Source of the DNA: Streptomyces sp. LUP47B
GTDB taxonomy: Bacteria > Actinomycetota > Actinomycetes > Streptomycetales > Streptomycetaceae
DNA length: 64,000 nt
Direction of reading: 5' to 3'
NCBI RefSeq assembly: GCF_001746295.1
Contig: NZ_MJAH01000001.1
Coordinates: forward strand, 973,188 to 1,037,187
In this document: one piece after another, positions 45,330-54,313 of the stretch
Position numbering within the stretch: the stretch's first letter is position 1
How the letters are laid out: the number at the start of each line of letters is the position of its first letter
Notes under the pieces: model-generated
Databases searched by the model: none
The model's input: only the letters and a program-made list of their open reading frames with translations
Told to the model about the DNA's origin: nothing
Made by a program: the position numbers and the translations under genes

Positions 45330-46226
45330 ATGCATACCGTCGTCACCGCCGTGAACCGTTCGGAGGCACAGGTCGCCGAGCACGCCAGCGGGACCAGGAC
45401 GGGTGAGACACCGCTGCCGGGAGTCGAAGAACCGCGGGCCGTCGCACCGCGGGACGCGCGGGAGCTGTCCCGTCAGTTCTTCCACCGTCTGACCGAGCTC
45501 GAGGAGGGGACGCACGAGTACCAGTACGCGCGCAACACCCTCATTGAGATGAACATGTCGCTCGTGCGCTTCGCAGCCGGAAGGTTCCGGGGCCGCGGGG
45601 ACGACATGGAGGACATCGTCCAGACCGGCATGATCGGCCTGATCAAGGCGATCGACCGGTTCGAGGTGTCCCGGGAGGTCGAGTTCACGTCGTTCGCGCT
45701 GCCCTACATCGTCGGCGAGATCAAGCGCTTCTTCCGTGACACCACCTGGGCGGTGCACGTCCCCCGGCGTCTGCAGGAGCTGCGCGTCGAGCTGGCCAAG
45801 GCCCGCGAGGAGCTCGCCAGCCGTCTGGACCGGGACCCGTCGGTGGCCGAACTGGCCACCCTGATGAACATCTCCGAGAACGAGGTGATCGAGGCCCAGA
45901 TCGCCTCGAACGGCTACAACTCCTCGTCCCTGGACGCGGCCCTGACCGGCGACGGCCCCGAGGGCGGCGAAGCGGTGCTCGCCGACTTCATCGGTGTGGA
46001 GGAGGACGGGCTGCGGCTCGTCGAGGACTTCCAGTCACTCGCCCCGCTGATGGCCGAGCTCAGCGACCGCGACCGGCAGATCATCCACATGCGGTTCGTG
46101 GAGGAGGCCACCCAGTCGGAGATCGGTGAGCGGCTCGGCTGCTCGCAGATGCATGTGTCCCGGCTGATCAAGCGGATCATCACACGGCTGCGCGAGGGCA
46201 TGCTGGGCGAGCTGGGCTGCGCCTGA
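45330..46226 (+). CDS. RNA polymerase sigma factor, SigB/F/G family (SigL-like)
   Basis: 298 residues. Region 2 (about 65-140) has GRGDDMEDIVQTGMIGLIKAIDRF, region 3 has VHVPRRLQELRVEL and region 4 RQIIHMRFVEEATQSEIGERLGCSQMHVSRLIKRI. This is the actinomycete stress/development sigma group. S. coelicolor has a member, SigL, near its clpP3-clpP4 genes as I recall, so this is probably its orthologue. The ATG at 45330 follows GGAGAGG; an upstream GTG at 45309 is possible. Two SigB-type promoters precede it. An RsbW-like ATPase gene is convergent and could be its anti-sigma factor. Confidence 0.9.
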   Translation: MHTVVTAVNRSEAQVAEHASGTRTGETPLPGVEEPRAVAPRDARELSRQFFHRLTELEEGTHEYQYARNTLIEMNMSLVRFAAGRFRGRGDDMEDIVQTGMIGLIKAIDRFEVSREVEFTSFALPYIVGEIKRFFRDTTWAVHVPRRLQELRVELAKAREELASRLDRDPSVAELATLMNISENEVIEAQIASNGYNSSSLDAALTGDGPEGGEAVLADFIGVEEDGLRLVEDFQSLAPLMAELSDRDRQIIHMRFVEEATQSEIGERLGCSQMHVSRLIKRIITRLREGMLGELGCA

Positions 46227-46246
46227 CGCATACGGACAGCGCGAAA

Positions 46247-46276
46247 AGCGGGTGCCGTCCCAGGACGGCACCCGCT
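46247..46276. terminator. Bidirectional terminator between sigma factor and ATPase genes
   Basis: AGCGGGTGCCGTCC (46247-46260) pairs perfectly with its complement (46263-46276) around CA. AAAA precedes it on the plus strand, giving a T-run for the minus-strand ATPase gene; the plus strand has none. Confidence 0.8.
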
Positions 46277-46292
46277 GCACGACCGGGCGGGT

Positions 46293-46751
46293 TCATTCCT
46301 TGCTGCTGAAGCCCAGGACGGCCCTGACGCGCTTGCCCACCGGTACGCGTTCCGCCGCGACCTCGCGCGCCAGCACGTGCACGATCTCCAGGCCGTGCCG
46401 GCCCACGCGCTGAGGATCCCGCGGGAACCTGCGGGGCAGGGTGGCGCTGCTGTCGTAGACCGTGACGGTGACCGTGGCGTCGGTGCCCTCCAGCTCGAGG
46501 ATGTACGGCCCGTTGCTGTGCCGGTCGGCGTTGGTGACGAGTTCGCTCACCACGAGGAGCACCTCCTCCTCGGTGCGGTCACCGATGGCGGCACACCACT
46601 CGGTTCTGAGCCTGCCGAGGAAGTCCGCGGCGAACGACCGCGCCTCGGCGATACTTCCCGGCTCCCCGGTGTAGTGCGCCGCTCGCCGTAGGGGTTCCAC
46701 GGGCACGTCGAAACCAGTCGGTATCACTGCCCCGTCCAGGTGCTCGATCAT
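46293..46751 (-). CDS. RsbW-like ATP-binding protein (possible anti-sigma factor)
   Basis: 152 residues, a stand-alone GHKL ATPase domain. The N-box is ELVTNADRHSNG near 72, and a shortened G-box GRHGLEIVHVLA lies near 117. Proteins of this kind bind SigB-family sigma factors as switch kinases. Streptomyces has dozens of them and most are not paired. The neighbouring sigma gene makes this one a candidate partner. Start at 46751. Confidence 0.82.
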   Translation of the reverse strand: MIEHLDGAVIPTGFDVPVEPLRRAAHYTGEPGSIAEARSFAADFLGRLRTEWCAAIGDRTEEEVLLVVSELVTNADRHSNGPYILELEGTDATVTVTVYDSSATLPRRFPRDPQRVGRHGLEIVHVLAREVAAERVPVGKRVRAVLGFSSKE

Positions 46752-46838
46752 GCGTTTCTCTCTCGGAAGCCGGACTGGCCGGACGCTGCTGCACCAGTGC
46801 TCGTACCCCGAGCCACGCGCCGCAGTCCAGGTGACGCG

Positions 46839-48056
46839 TCACATCACCCAGGACACCGGACCGCTGGACAGGGACGCCGACTGTGTGGTGCCGGGCGTGG
46901 TGTCGGAGGCCTGGGGCGACGACTTCGGTGCCGAGGAGTCGGGTGTGGAGGGCTCGTCACTCGAGGATTCGCTGGTGGGCGGCTGCGAGGAGGGCGTCTT
47001 GGGGGCCGGTGAGGACGGGGCGGTCGAGGTCGGCGGGCAGGGACTCGCCGATCCGGAGGGCGTGGCTCCCTTGGACGTGGAGACGCAGGGCGACGGAGAG
47101 GTCGGGGGTGGCGTGGACACGCTCACCGACGGGGAGGGCCTGACCGGCGGGTGGGTCTTGTGGTCCTTGCCCCCGGTGTCGCCGCGGTGCCGGGCGATCC
47201 AGTCGTGATGGTCGGGGTCGTAGATCACGAAGATGTTGATGACCGTCGTGGAGGGTGCGACCACGACCACGTTCGAGGGCTGGTAGGACGACCAGGTGTC
47301 GCCGGTGGGCTTCGGCGTGGTCTGCTGGGCGACCGGCGGTGTCAGCGGGTTGCCGCAGGCGCAGCGGGTGCGGGGCACGCCGTGGGAGTCGACGAGGACG
47401 GCGGTGCCGGCCTGGAGGACGGCCTGATAACTGGTGGGGCCGCCGTCGCGGTAGCCGTGGTTGGTGACGCGGGTGTCCATGCGCAGCTGGACGGGTGTGA
47501 GCGAGCGCAGATAGGCCGGGACTCCGGTCGGCTGGACGCCGGCGACCGAGGCGAACGCCCTGTTCTTCGAAGGATCCGCCTGAAGGGCCTTGACCTGCTT
47601 CTCGACGTCGCAGCTGGAGACGTTGCGGGTGCCGCCGTAGAGACCGGGGGCGCCGCCGTCGACGCCGCGTACGGCGTTGGCGGGCTCGGAGGTGTCCGTC
47701 GGGGAGGCGGAGACGGGCGGGACGGAGCTGTCCTTCGCGGTCGACTCGGTGAAGGGGTCGGGGCCGGTCTTGGCGGCGGCCTGGAGGAAGACCTCGCCGT
47801 CGCCGCCGGCCGAGGTGGAGCCGCCGTCGGAGCGGGTGAAGACAACCGCGAGGACTACGGCGGCGACCACCGCGGCGGCGATCACCGCGACGCGCGGCGC
47901 CGACCTCCACCAGGGGCGGCGGGGTTCGGGCGCGGATGCCCCGCCGCTGCTGTCCGGGGGCTGCGAAGGCGGGCCCGAAGGCGGCTGCGAGGGGCCCGAG
48001 AGCGGGCCTGAGGGCGGCCCCGTGGGACGGCCGGAGGACGGAGGTTCGACGCTCAC
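46839..48056 (-). CDS. DUF6777-like Pro-rich membrane-anchored protein
   Basis: 405 residues: a cytosolic Pro/Ser/Gly-rich tail (1-45), one membrane helix (about 54-72, VAVIAAAVVAAVVLAVVF), an outside domain (about 85-290) with three Cys (SSCDVEK, TRCACGNP) that may form disulphides, and a very long Pro/Ser/Thr tail. The outside domain resembles DUF6777 of Streptomyces proteins. Role unknown; probably a cell-wall-facing protein. The low-complexity ends are typical of secreted actinomycete anchors. Confidence 0.75.
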   Translation of the reverse strand: MSVEPPSSGRPTGPPSGPLSGPSQPPSGPPSQPPDSSGGASAPEPRRPWWRSAPRVAVIAAAVVAAVVLAVVFTRSDGGSTSAGGDGEVFLQAAAKTGPDPFTESTAKDSSVPPVSASPTDTSEPANAVRGVDGGAPGLYGGTRNVSSCDVEKQVKALQADPSKNRAFASVAGVQPTGVPAYLRSLTPVQLRMDTRVTNHGYRDGGPTSYQAVLQAGTAVLVDSHGVPRTRCACGNPLTPPVAQQTTPKPTGDTWSSYQPSNVVVVAPSTTVINIFVIYDPDHHDWIARHRGDTGGKDHKTHPPVRPSPSVSVSTPPPTSPSPCVSTSKGATPSGSASPCPPTSTAPSSPAPKTPSSQPPTSESSSDEPSTPDSSAPKSSPQASDTTPGTTQSASLSSGPVSWVM

Positions 48057-48217
48057 GAGCTCTTCTTCTTCCCGACTCGGGATTCCTGCGGCCGCGATGC
48101 GTTTTGCCCCGATTCAGCCGCATTTTCCGTGCCCTACCCATTGTCTGCACCGGCCCTGTGCCGCCCGCAAGCGGACGCGGACGGACCTCCCGGCAGGCGC
48201 CCGGTGCCGGGGCTGCT

Positions 48218-48223
48218 TAGCGT
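48218..48223 (+). promoter_or_regulatory. TAGCGT -10 box, leaderless start
   Basis: TAGCGT lies exactly 6 nt before the GTG of the streptophobe gene and supports that start. The same hexamer at the same distance precedes the genes at 24431 and (7 nt) 62953. Confidence 0.5.
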
Positions 48224-48229
48224 GGCAGG

Positions 48230-49507
48230 GTGATCCCGCAACCCCCCTTTGACCAGGCAGTCGTCGCTCGCCACGGTTGGGCGCAGGCCGTGGCCACGGT
48301 CCTGGTCGCGCTGGGCGCCATGGGGGTGGTGGCCGCGCTGGGGCTGTGGGCGGCGGGTGCGTCCGACCTTCCGGACAACGCTTTCCCCCGGGTCGTCGCG
48401 GCGACCGTCGTCACCGCGGTCGGGGGCACGATCAAGCTGTCGGGAAGCGCGGGAGGGCTCGCCGACACCAAGGCCGGGCTCACCGTGATCCCTCTCTCCG
48501 TCAGTCTGACCGGTGCGCTGGTGCTCGGCGCGGGCTTTCTGCGCCCGCTACGGCACCGGGCGGTCGCGGCCGGCCGGGAGCTCGCCGGATGGGCGGCCCG
48601 GATCGCCGTCGTGTGGCTGGCGGCGCTCCTCGCCCTGGCCTACGCGGCCCGCCAGACGTTCAAGCTCTCCCTCGGCGACGACACGCTGAGCGACCTGGGA
48701 GATCTCTTCGGTGTCTCCCCCGAGGTCGGTTTCACCACGGACGTGCCGCAGACCCTCTTGTTCGGCCTGCTGTGGATGGCCGGCGTACTGCTGCTGGCCC
48801 TGCTGGTGTCGGCCAGGGCTCCGCTGCCCGGTCGGCTGGTGCCGTTCCAGGAGTCGGTACGGCCGGCCGCACACGCCATGGTCGTCCTGCTGCTCGCCTA
48901 CGTCGTCCTCGGCACCCTCATCGCCCTCGTCGTCGCCGTGACGCGTGGCCATGCCCGCGAGACGCTCGCGGTGATTCTGCTGGGCATGCCGAACCTGGTC
49001 TGGCTCACCCTGACCATCGGCCTCGGCGCCACCTGGAACGGCCGGGTGGAAGGGCCCTTCGGACTGCCCATGCCGCACCTCCTGGACGAGGTGCTGCGCT
49101 CCAAGGACACCGCCACGCTGAATCTGCGGACTCTCGCCGAGCACGACGGCCGCGTCTGGTGGCTGGTGGTCGTCGACGCGGTCCTGCTGCTCGCCGTGGC
49201 GTTCCTGATGGCGGCCCGCTCACCCGCCCGGGTCCGCGCCTGGCAGCACGCCGTGCACATGGCGGTCGCCCTCGCCCTGACGGTTCTCATGATCTGCCTC
49301 GTGGGCCGGATCTCCGCCCAGTACGGACTGTCGGTACTCGGCATCGGTGACCTCGGGGGCGGCCTGGGCGGCAAGCTGTTCCTCGAGCCGGAGCTCTGGG
49401 CGGCGGTCGGTCTCGGCGCCCTGTGGGGCCTGGTCACCGGTTTCCTCGGCGCCCTGCTGGCACGGCCGGTGCGACGCAAAGGAGAGATCAAACCGGCTGA
49501 CGCGTGA
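48230..49507 (+). CDS. Streptophobe-family polytopic membrane protein
   Basis: 425 residues, with about 10 hydrophobic helices (for example AVATVLVALGAMGVVAALGLW and MVVLLLAYVVLGTLIALVVAV). The layout, with VVAATVVTAVGGTIKLSG and a hydrophilic segment WNGRVEGPFGLPMPHLLDEVL, fits the mostly hydrophobic Streptomyces-restricted family called streptophobe. Its function is unknown. The GTG start at 48230 is supported by TAGCGT 6 nt upstream. Divergent from the DUF6777-like gene. Confidence 0.75.
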   Translation: MIPQPPFDQAVVARHGWAQAVATVLVALGAMGVVAALGLWAAGASDLPDNAFPRVVAATVVTAVGGTIKLSGSAGGLADTKAGLTVIPLSVSLTGALVLGAGFLRPLRHRAVAAGRELAGWAARIAVVWLAALLALAYAARQTFKLSLGDDTLSDLGDLFGVSPEVGFTTDVPQTLLFGLLWMAGVLLLALLVSARAPLPGRLVPFQESVRPAAHAMVVLLLAYVVLGTLIALVVAVTRGHARETLAVILLGMPNLVWLTLTIGLGATWNGRVEGPFGLPMPHLLDEVLRSKDTATLNLRTLAEHDGRVWWLVVVDAVLLLAVAFLMAARSPARVRAWQHAVHMAVALALTVLMICLVGRISAQYGLSVLGIGDLGGGLGGKLFLEPELWAAVGLGALWGLVTGFLGALLARPVRRKGEIKPADA

Positions 49508-49552
49508 CGCGGGGGCGTGGCAGGGTGCGCTCAGCCGAGGAAAGGGCACCGC

Positions 49553-49966
49553 ATGCCGTTGGCTCTCGAAGACCGCCTGGCCGTGACCGAGTTGATCGCG
49601 CTGCACGGGCACCTGGTGGACGCCGGGGCGCTGGACCGGATGGACGAGGTCTTCACCGCGGACGTCGTCTACGACGTGTCCGACTTCGGCCAGGGTGAAC
49701 TCACCGGGCTCGTCGCGGTCAAGGACGCGGCCCTGGCTCTGGGTGCCGGAAACCCCGTGGCGCACCACGTCACCAATGTGCTCGTCGAGGAGATCACCGA
49801 CGACCGGGTCCACGCCCGGTCCAAGGGCCTCGGCGTCATGGCGGACGGCTCGTGCGGCTCCGTCACGTACGAGGACACCGTGATCCGCGTGGGTGCGCGG
49901 TGGCGGATCAGCCACCGCAGGGTGCTGGCGCGGAAGTCGCCGTTGAACGGCCTGGGCCGGCGCTGA
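49553..49966 (+). CDS. SnoaL/NTF2-like protein
   Basis: 137 residues, a single cone-shaped NTF2-like fold (RLAVTELIALHGHLVDAGAL, NPVAHHVTNVLVEEI, WRISHRRVLARK). Such proteins are small hydroxysteroid-isomerase-like enzymes or ligand-binding subunits. No catalytic call is possible. The ATG at 49553 has AAGGG 6 nt upstream. Its stop abuts the convergent kinase gene. Confidence 0.83.
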   Translation: MPLALEDRLAVTELIALHGHLVDAGALDRMDEVFTADVVYDVSDFGQGELTGLVAVKDAALALGAGNPVAHHVTNVLVEEITDDRVHARSKGLGVMADGSCGSVTYEDTVIRVGARWRISHRRVLARKSPLNGLGRR

Positions 49967-50944
49967 CTACCACCCCCGGACCACCGGCTCCGCCCAGCCG
50001 GGTGGGGGTTTCGGCCGGGTTGCCGGTGGTTCCGCGGTCGGCAGGGCGACCTCCGTCGGGGGGTGGGCGCCCGTCGCCGCCGAGCGGAGGGCCGCGACGA
50101 AGGCCAGGCAGGAGTCGTGGCGGTCCTCGGGCGCCTTGGCGAGGGCCTTGGCGAACACCGCGTCGAGTGGTGCGGGGAGGCCGGGGCGGGACTCGGAGAG
50201 GGCGGGCGGGGCGTCGTACTGGTGGGCCCACAGCAGGGCCATGTCGTCGTCGCGGCGGAAGGGCGGGTGGCCCGTGAGGGACTCATGGACCACGCAGGCG
50301 AAGCCGTACACGTCGCAGCGGCCGTCGACCGGGCGGCCCGAGATCTGCTCGGGGGCCACGTAGTCGAGGGTGCCCACGAACTGGCCGACCGTCGTGAACC
50401 CGGTCAGCGACAGGGACTTCTTCGTGAGGCCGAAGTCGGTGAGGTAGGTGTGCTCGGGGTGGTCGCTGTCGGTGCCGCGGGCGACCAGGATGTTGCCGGG
50501 TTTCACGTCCCGGTGGACAAGCCCGTGCTCGTGGGCCGCGTCGAGCGCGGAGGCGATCTGGGCGGCGATCCGCAAGGCGGTCGGGAGGGGCAGCGGGCCC
50601 TGGCGGTCCAGGAGATGACGCAGGTCGCTGCCGGCGACGTACCGCATGGCGATGTACAGAACGCCGTCCGTCTCGCCCGCCTCGAAGACGGGGACGATGT
50701 GCGGGTGGTCGATCGCGGCGGCCACCCGGGACTCGTGGCTGAAGCGGTTGCGGAAGGTGTCGTTGCGGGCCAGTTCGGGAGCCAGCAGCTTCAGCGCCAC
50801 CGTGCGGTCCAGGCGCAGGTCCCGGGCCCGGTAGACGACGGCCATGCCACCGCGTCCGATCTCCTGCTCGATGCGGTAGCTCGCGACCTGTCTGCCGACC
50901 AGTTCGGAGGGGCTGCCGGAGAAGAGGCTGGTCTCACGTGCCAT
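49967..50944 (-). CDS. Serine/threonine protein kinase
   Basis: 325 residues, with all Hanks motifs intact: glycine loop GRGGMAVVY, Lys52 in ALKLL, HRD at 144-146 (HRDVKPGN), DFG at 170-172 and APEQ. It ends in a short Pro-rich tail with no membrane helix, so it is soluble. It lies last in the FHA-ABC exporter operon and overlaps the SH3-like gene by 11 bp. By analogy with the mycobacterial PknF/Rv1747 pair it should phosphorylate threonines that the exporter's FHA domains bind. Confidence 0.92.
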   Translation of the reverse strand: MARETSLFSGSPSELVGRQVASYRIEQEIGRGGMAVVYRARDLRLDRTVALKLLAPELARNDTFRNRFSHESRVAAAIDHPHIVPVFEAGETDGVLYIAMRYVAGSDLRHLLDRQGPLPLPTALRIAAQIASALDAAHEHGLVHRDVKPGNILVARGTDSDHPEHTYLTDFGLTKKSLSLTGFTTVGQFVGTLDYVAPEQISGRPVDGRCDVYGFACVVHESLTGHPPFRRDDDMALLWAHQYDAPPALSESRPGLPAPLDAVFAKALAKAPEDRHDSCLAFVAALRSAATGAHPPTEVALPTAEPPATRPKPPPGWAEPVVRGW

Positions 50945-51482
50945 CGCGCGTCACGACCTGGGTGGGGGCGTGTCCGCCCGCTTGTGGCCCGTCCGCTTGA
51001 GGCCCGTCATCGGTGGCGTAGGTGTTCAGCCGGGTCCCGTCCGCGTACACCCAGCGTCCGTGCTGGGCGTCGTACAGCCACATGTGCTCCCCGTCGACGA
51101 CCACCCCGATCCGCAGTCCCCGCGTGCGCCCGCGGAACGCCTCCCCGTCGAGGCCGCCGCCGGCCAGCTCCTCGACCGCGGCCCGGTAACGGGCGAGGGC
51201 CTCGTCGGCGCGGGCCAGCAGGGGGCGTGGGTCGGCGGCGCGGGTCAGCGGGCTGTCGGAGGCGGGGGGATCCTGCGGTACGGCGACCAGGTGGCGGCCG
51301 TCGACCCAGGCGGACCAGCCGTTGGCGCACAGGACGTGGGCCCAGTCGCCGCGTCGCTCCAGGAGCTGGACGGGCAGGAGCGGGTCGAGGGGGACGGTGG
51401 GGCGGGCCGGGTCGGGGGCGTCCCAGGCGGGCATGCCCTGGCCGGGGACGACATGGGTGGGCCGGAAGTCGGGGGTGGTCAT
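50934..51482 (-). CDS. SH3-like hypothetical protein between exporter and kinase
   Basis: 182 residues, no signal or membrane segment. Residues about 8-65 (THVVPGQGMPAWDAPDP, LERRGDWAHVLCANGWSAWVDGRHL) look like an SH3-type barrel. A helix (about 88-112) and a beta segment containing VVVDGEHMWLYDAQ follow. I do not recognise a named family. It is 7 bp after the exporter gene and overlaps the kinase start by 11 bp, so the three are surely co-expressed. An adaptor role is inference. Confidence 0.72.
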   Translation of the reverse strand: MTTPDFRPTHVVPGQGMPAWDAPDPARPTVPLDPLLPVQLLERRGDWAHVLCANGWSAWVDGRHLVAVPQDPPASDSPLTRAADPRPLLARADEALARYRAAVEELAGGGLDGEAFRGRTRGLRIGVVVDGEHMWLYDAQHGRWVYADGTRLNTYATDDGPQADGPQAGGHAPTQVVTRDGT

Positions 51483-51489
51483 CGGCGGC

Positions 51490-53823
51490 CTACTTCCGCA
51501 TGACCGCGGGCTCGTGGCGGCGCAGCAGCCGGGAGACGACGTAGCCGAAGAGCACGGAGAGGACGACGAGCATGCCGATGTTCAGCAGCCACACGCCCGC
51601 CGAGTGCTTGAACAACGGATCGGCGGTGAGGTCGCCCGGCACGATCCGGGCGAGGCCGATCGTGCCGGCCATCGCTCCGAGGGCCCAGCGCGAGGGCACC
51701 AGCCAGGACAGCTGTTCCAAGCCGGGCACACCGTCGAGCTGCAGCAGGGCCCCGCAGAAGACGACCTGGACGATGGCGAGCAGCACGAGCAGCGGCATCG
51801 TCACCTCCTCCTTGCGCACCAGCGCGGACACGAGCAGACCGAGCATCATCGCCGTGAACCCCAGCAGGGCGACGGCGATGGTGATCTCGGCAAGGGGCGG
51901 CATCAACACGCCTTCGCCGCCGGGCGCGTTGAGGTCGACCCCGAGGAGGGCGACCAAGGTCAGGACCACCGCCTGCACGACGGTGATCGTGCCCAGCACG
52001 ACGACCTTGGACATCAGATACGCCGATCTGGACAGGCCGACGGCTCGTTCGCGCTGGTAGATGACCCGCTCCTTCACCAGTTCGCGCACGGCGTTCGCGG
52101 CGCCGGTGAGGACGCCTCCGACGCACAGGATGAGCAGCGCGTTCATCGCGGTCTCTTGCGTGAGTCGGCCGCCCGCGAGGGCCCGTGCCATGGCGCCCAT
52201 GACGAACGGCAGGGCGATCATGATGGCGAGGAAGGTGCGGTCGGCACCGAGAGCGGCGCTGTAGCGGCGGATCAGGGTGCCGAGCTGGGCGCCGCGGCTG
52301 CGGGGCCTCGGCGGGGGCGCGATGATGACCGGCTCGGAGCGGGGCATCCGCGGCTGTGCGGTGGCCTCGGCGACGTACTGGTGCTGGAAGGACGAGAGGC
52401 GGAAGTCGCCCACCCAGTCGCGCTCCTGGTCCCTTTCGAAGGCCTCGAACGCCTCGGGCCACTGCGCGAAACCGAAGTAGGCGAGGGCGTCCTCGGGCGG
52501 GCCGTAGTAGGCGATCCGGCCCCCGGGAGCGAGGACGAGGAGGCGGTCGCAGACGTCGAGGCTCAGCACGCTGTGGGTGACGACGATGACCGTGCGGCCG
52601 TCGTCGGCGAGGCCGCGCAGCATGTGCATCACCGAGCGGTCCATACCGGGGTCGAGGCCGGAGGTCGGCTCGTCGAGGAAGAGCAGGGAGGGCTTGGTCA
52701 GCAGCTCCAGGGCCACGCTGACCCGCTTGCGCTGGCCGCCGGACAGGCTGTGCACGGGCTGGGTGGCTCGCTGCTCCAGGCCGAGTTCCCGGATGACCTC
52801 GTCGACCCGGGCCCGGCGCTCGGCCTTGGCGGTGTCCTGCGGGAAGCGCAGTTCGGCGGCGTAGGACAGGGCGCTGCGGACGGTGAGCTGGGCGTGCAGG
52901 ATGTCGTCCTGCGGGACCAGGCCGATGCGCTGGCGCAGCTCGGCGTAGTCGCGGTAGAGGTCGCGACCGTCATAGAGGACGGTGCCGTGGTCGGCGGGAC
53001 GCTGTCCGGTGAGGGCGTTCAGGAGGGTGGACTTTCCGGCGCCGCTCGGGCCGACGACCGCGAGCAGGCACTTCTCCCCCACCGGGAAGGACACGTGGTC
53101 GAGCAGGGTCTTGCGGCCGTGGTCGACGGCGACCGTGAGGTCCTGGACGTCGAGGGAGACCTCGCCGGTGTCGACGTACTCCTGGAGTGTGTCGCCGACC
53201 AGGCAGAACGCCGAGTGGCCGATGCCGACGATGTCACCGGGGCCGATGGCGGCGCCGGTGACGGGCCGGCCGTTGAGATAGGTGCCGTTGTGGCTGCCCA
53301 GGTCGGCGATCTCGTAGCTGTCGTCGGGCAGGGCGCGCAGCTCGGCGTGGTGGCGGGAGACGACGAGGTCGTCGATGACGAGGTCGTTGTCGTCGGCGCG
53401 GCCGATACGGACCGTGCGGGTGGGCAGCGGGCGGACGGCGGTGGGCCGCCGGAAGGTGCCGGTCAGGCCCGGCATCGAGACGGCGGACGGGCGCTCGGGG
53501 GCGAGGCGGCCCAGCAGGACCGCGCAGGGGCCGTCGGCGGGGCTGCCGAAGTGGATCACGCTGCCGGGGCCGACGTCCCGCTCGCGGACGCGGCGGCCGT
53601 CGGCGAAGGTGCCGTTGGTGCTGTTCTCGTCCGCGAGGGTCCAGTGGTCGGCCTCGGGTCGCAGCACCGCGTGGTGCCAGGAGACCCGGGCGTCGTCGAT
53701 GACGATGTCGCTCAACGGGTCGCGTCCGACATGGTAGTCGTGGCCCGGGCTCATCACCGTGGAGCCGGTGTCGGTCTCCAGGACGAGCTCGGGCGCCGTC
53801 GGTGCGACCGGCCGCTCCGCCAT
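51490..53823 (-). CDS. FHA-FHA-ABC half-transporter (ABCG/Rv1747-like exporter)
   Basis: 777 residues. Two phosphothreonine-binding FHA domains lie at about 10-105 (HVGRDPLSD, DENSTNGTF) and 130-225 (RIGRADDND, SRHHAEL, LGSHNGTYL). The ABC ATPase runs about 225-470 with Walker A GPSGAGKST, signature LSGGQRKRVS and Walker B LLFLDEPTSGLD. An ABC2-type membrane domain with about six helices fills 520-777. The linker between the FHA domains is Thr-rich (GLTGTFRRPTAV), a likely phosphorylation site. The architecture equals M. tuberculosis Rv1747, a cell-envelope exporter regulated by PknF. A TAGAAT -10 lies 6 nt before the ATG. Confidence 0.93.
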   Translation of the reverse strand: MAERPVAPTAPELVLETDTGSTVMSPGHDYHVGRDPLSDIVIDDARVSWHHAVLRPEADHWTLADENSTNGTFADGRRVRERDVGPGSVIHFGSPADGPCAVLLGRLAPERPSAVSMPGLTGTFRRPTAVRPLPTRTVRIGRADDNDLVIDDLVVSRHHAELRALPDDSYEIADLGSHNGTYLNGRPVTGAAIGPGDIVGIGHSAFCLVGDTLQEYVDTGEVSLDVQDLTVAVDHGRKTLLDHVSFPVGEKCLLAVVGPSGAGKSTLLNALTGQRPADHGTVLYDGRDLYRDYAELRQRIGLVPQDDILHAQLTVRSALSYAAELRFPQDTAKAERRARVDEVIRELGLEQRATQPVHSLSGGQRKRVSVALELLTKPSLLFLDEPTSGLDPGMDRSVMHMLRGLADDGRTVIVVTHSVLSLDVCDRLLVLAPGGRIAYYGPPEDALAYFGFAQWPEAFEAFERDQERDWVGDFRLSSFQHQYVAEATAQPRMPRSEPVIIAPPPRPRSRGAQLGTLIRRYSAALGADRTFLAIMIALPFVMGAMARALAGGRLTQETAMNALLILCVGGVLTGAANAVRELVKERVIYQRERAVGLSRSAYLMSKVVVLGTITVVQAVVLTLVALLGVDLNAPGGEGVLMPPLAEITIAVALLGFTAMMLGLLVSALVRKEEVTMPLLVLLAIVQVVFCGALLQLDGVPGLEQLSWLVPSRWALGAMAGTIGLARIVPGDLTADPLFKHSAGVWLLNIGMLVVLSVLFGYVVSRLLRRHEPAVMRK

Positions 53824-53829
53824 GCCAAG

Positions 53830-53835
53830 ATTCTA
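53830..53835 (-). promoter_or_regulatory. TAGAAT -10 box of the FHA-ABC operon
   Basis: On the minus strand TAGAAT is 6 nt from the ATG and no ribosome binding site exists, which implies a leaderless mRNA. No good -35 is seen. Confidence 0.45.
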
Positions 53836-53902
53836 CCGATTCGCCACCTTTGCCGCCCGGCGGAGCGGATCGGGCGGCGCGCACAGAGGGCACCGGCCCG
53901 GC

Positions 53903-54313
53903 TCAGGCGACCGGCGTGAAGAGCGCCGAGGCCGTCCGGTGCATTCTCACCGCGTCCACGGACTCGGCGAGCAGTTCGTACTCGGTGGTGTCGTCACTGG
54001 CGGCGATCCGGACCAGCCGACCGGCCGCCAACTCGTCGGCGACCAGATCCTGTTGGTGCAGGTCGGCGCACCAGGCCCGCATGACGGCCGGCACGTCGAG
54101 CACGGTACCGGCGACGGGAGCGAGGGCGCCCGCAGGGAAGTACTCGGCCTCGGGCTGCGGGTCTAATCGGTCGGCGATCCACGAGGCCCGGTCGCGTAAC
54201 CACCACAGGGCGAGGGCGAGGGTGGGTGCGCGATAGGTTCCGAGAGGTACGCCGATGCGCCGCCCGTCGCAGATGCCGTACCCCGTGACATGGCACAGGA
54301 ATTCGTCGTGCAC
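53903..54313 (-). CDS. Hypothetical protein
   Basis: 136 residues, no signal or membrane segment. Sequence features are HVTGYGICDGRRIGVPLGTYRAPTL at the start and a helical middle (LALALWWLRDRASWIADRL). I do not recognise the family. The GTG start has GGGGGAG 7 nt upstream, which supports expression. It is a stand-alone gene upstream of the FHA-ABC operon on the same strand, 79 bp away. Confidence 0.62.
   Translation of the reverse strand: MHDEFLCHVTGYGICDGRRIGVPLGTYRAPTLALALWWLRDRASWIADRLDPQPEAEYFPAGALAPVAGTVLDVPAVMRAWCADLHQQDLVADELAAGRLVRIAASDDTTEYELLAESVDAVRMHRTASALFTPVA

Noticed and set aside
51322-53919. 865-codon open frame antisense to the FHA-ABC exporter
   Set aside because: Gly/Ala/Val-rich composition without domains; the opposite strand carries a complete, recognisable exporter.
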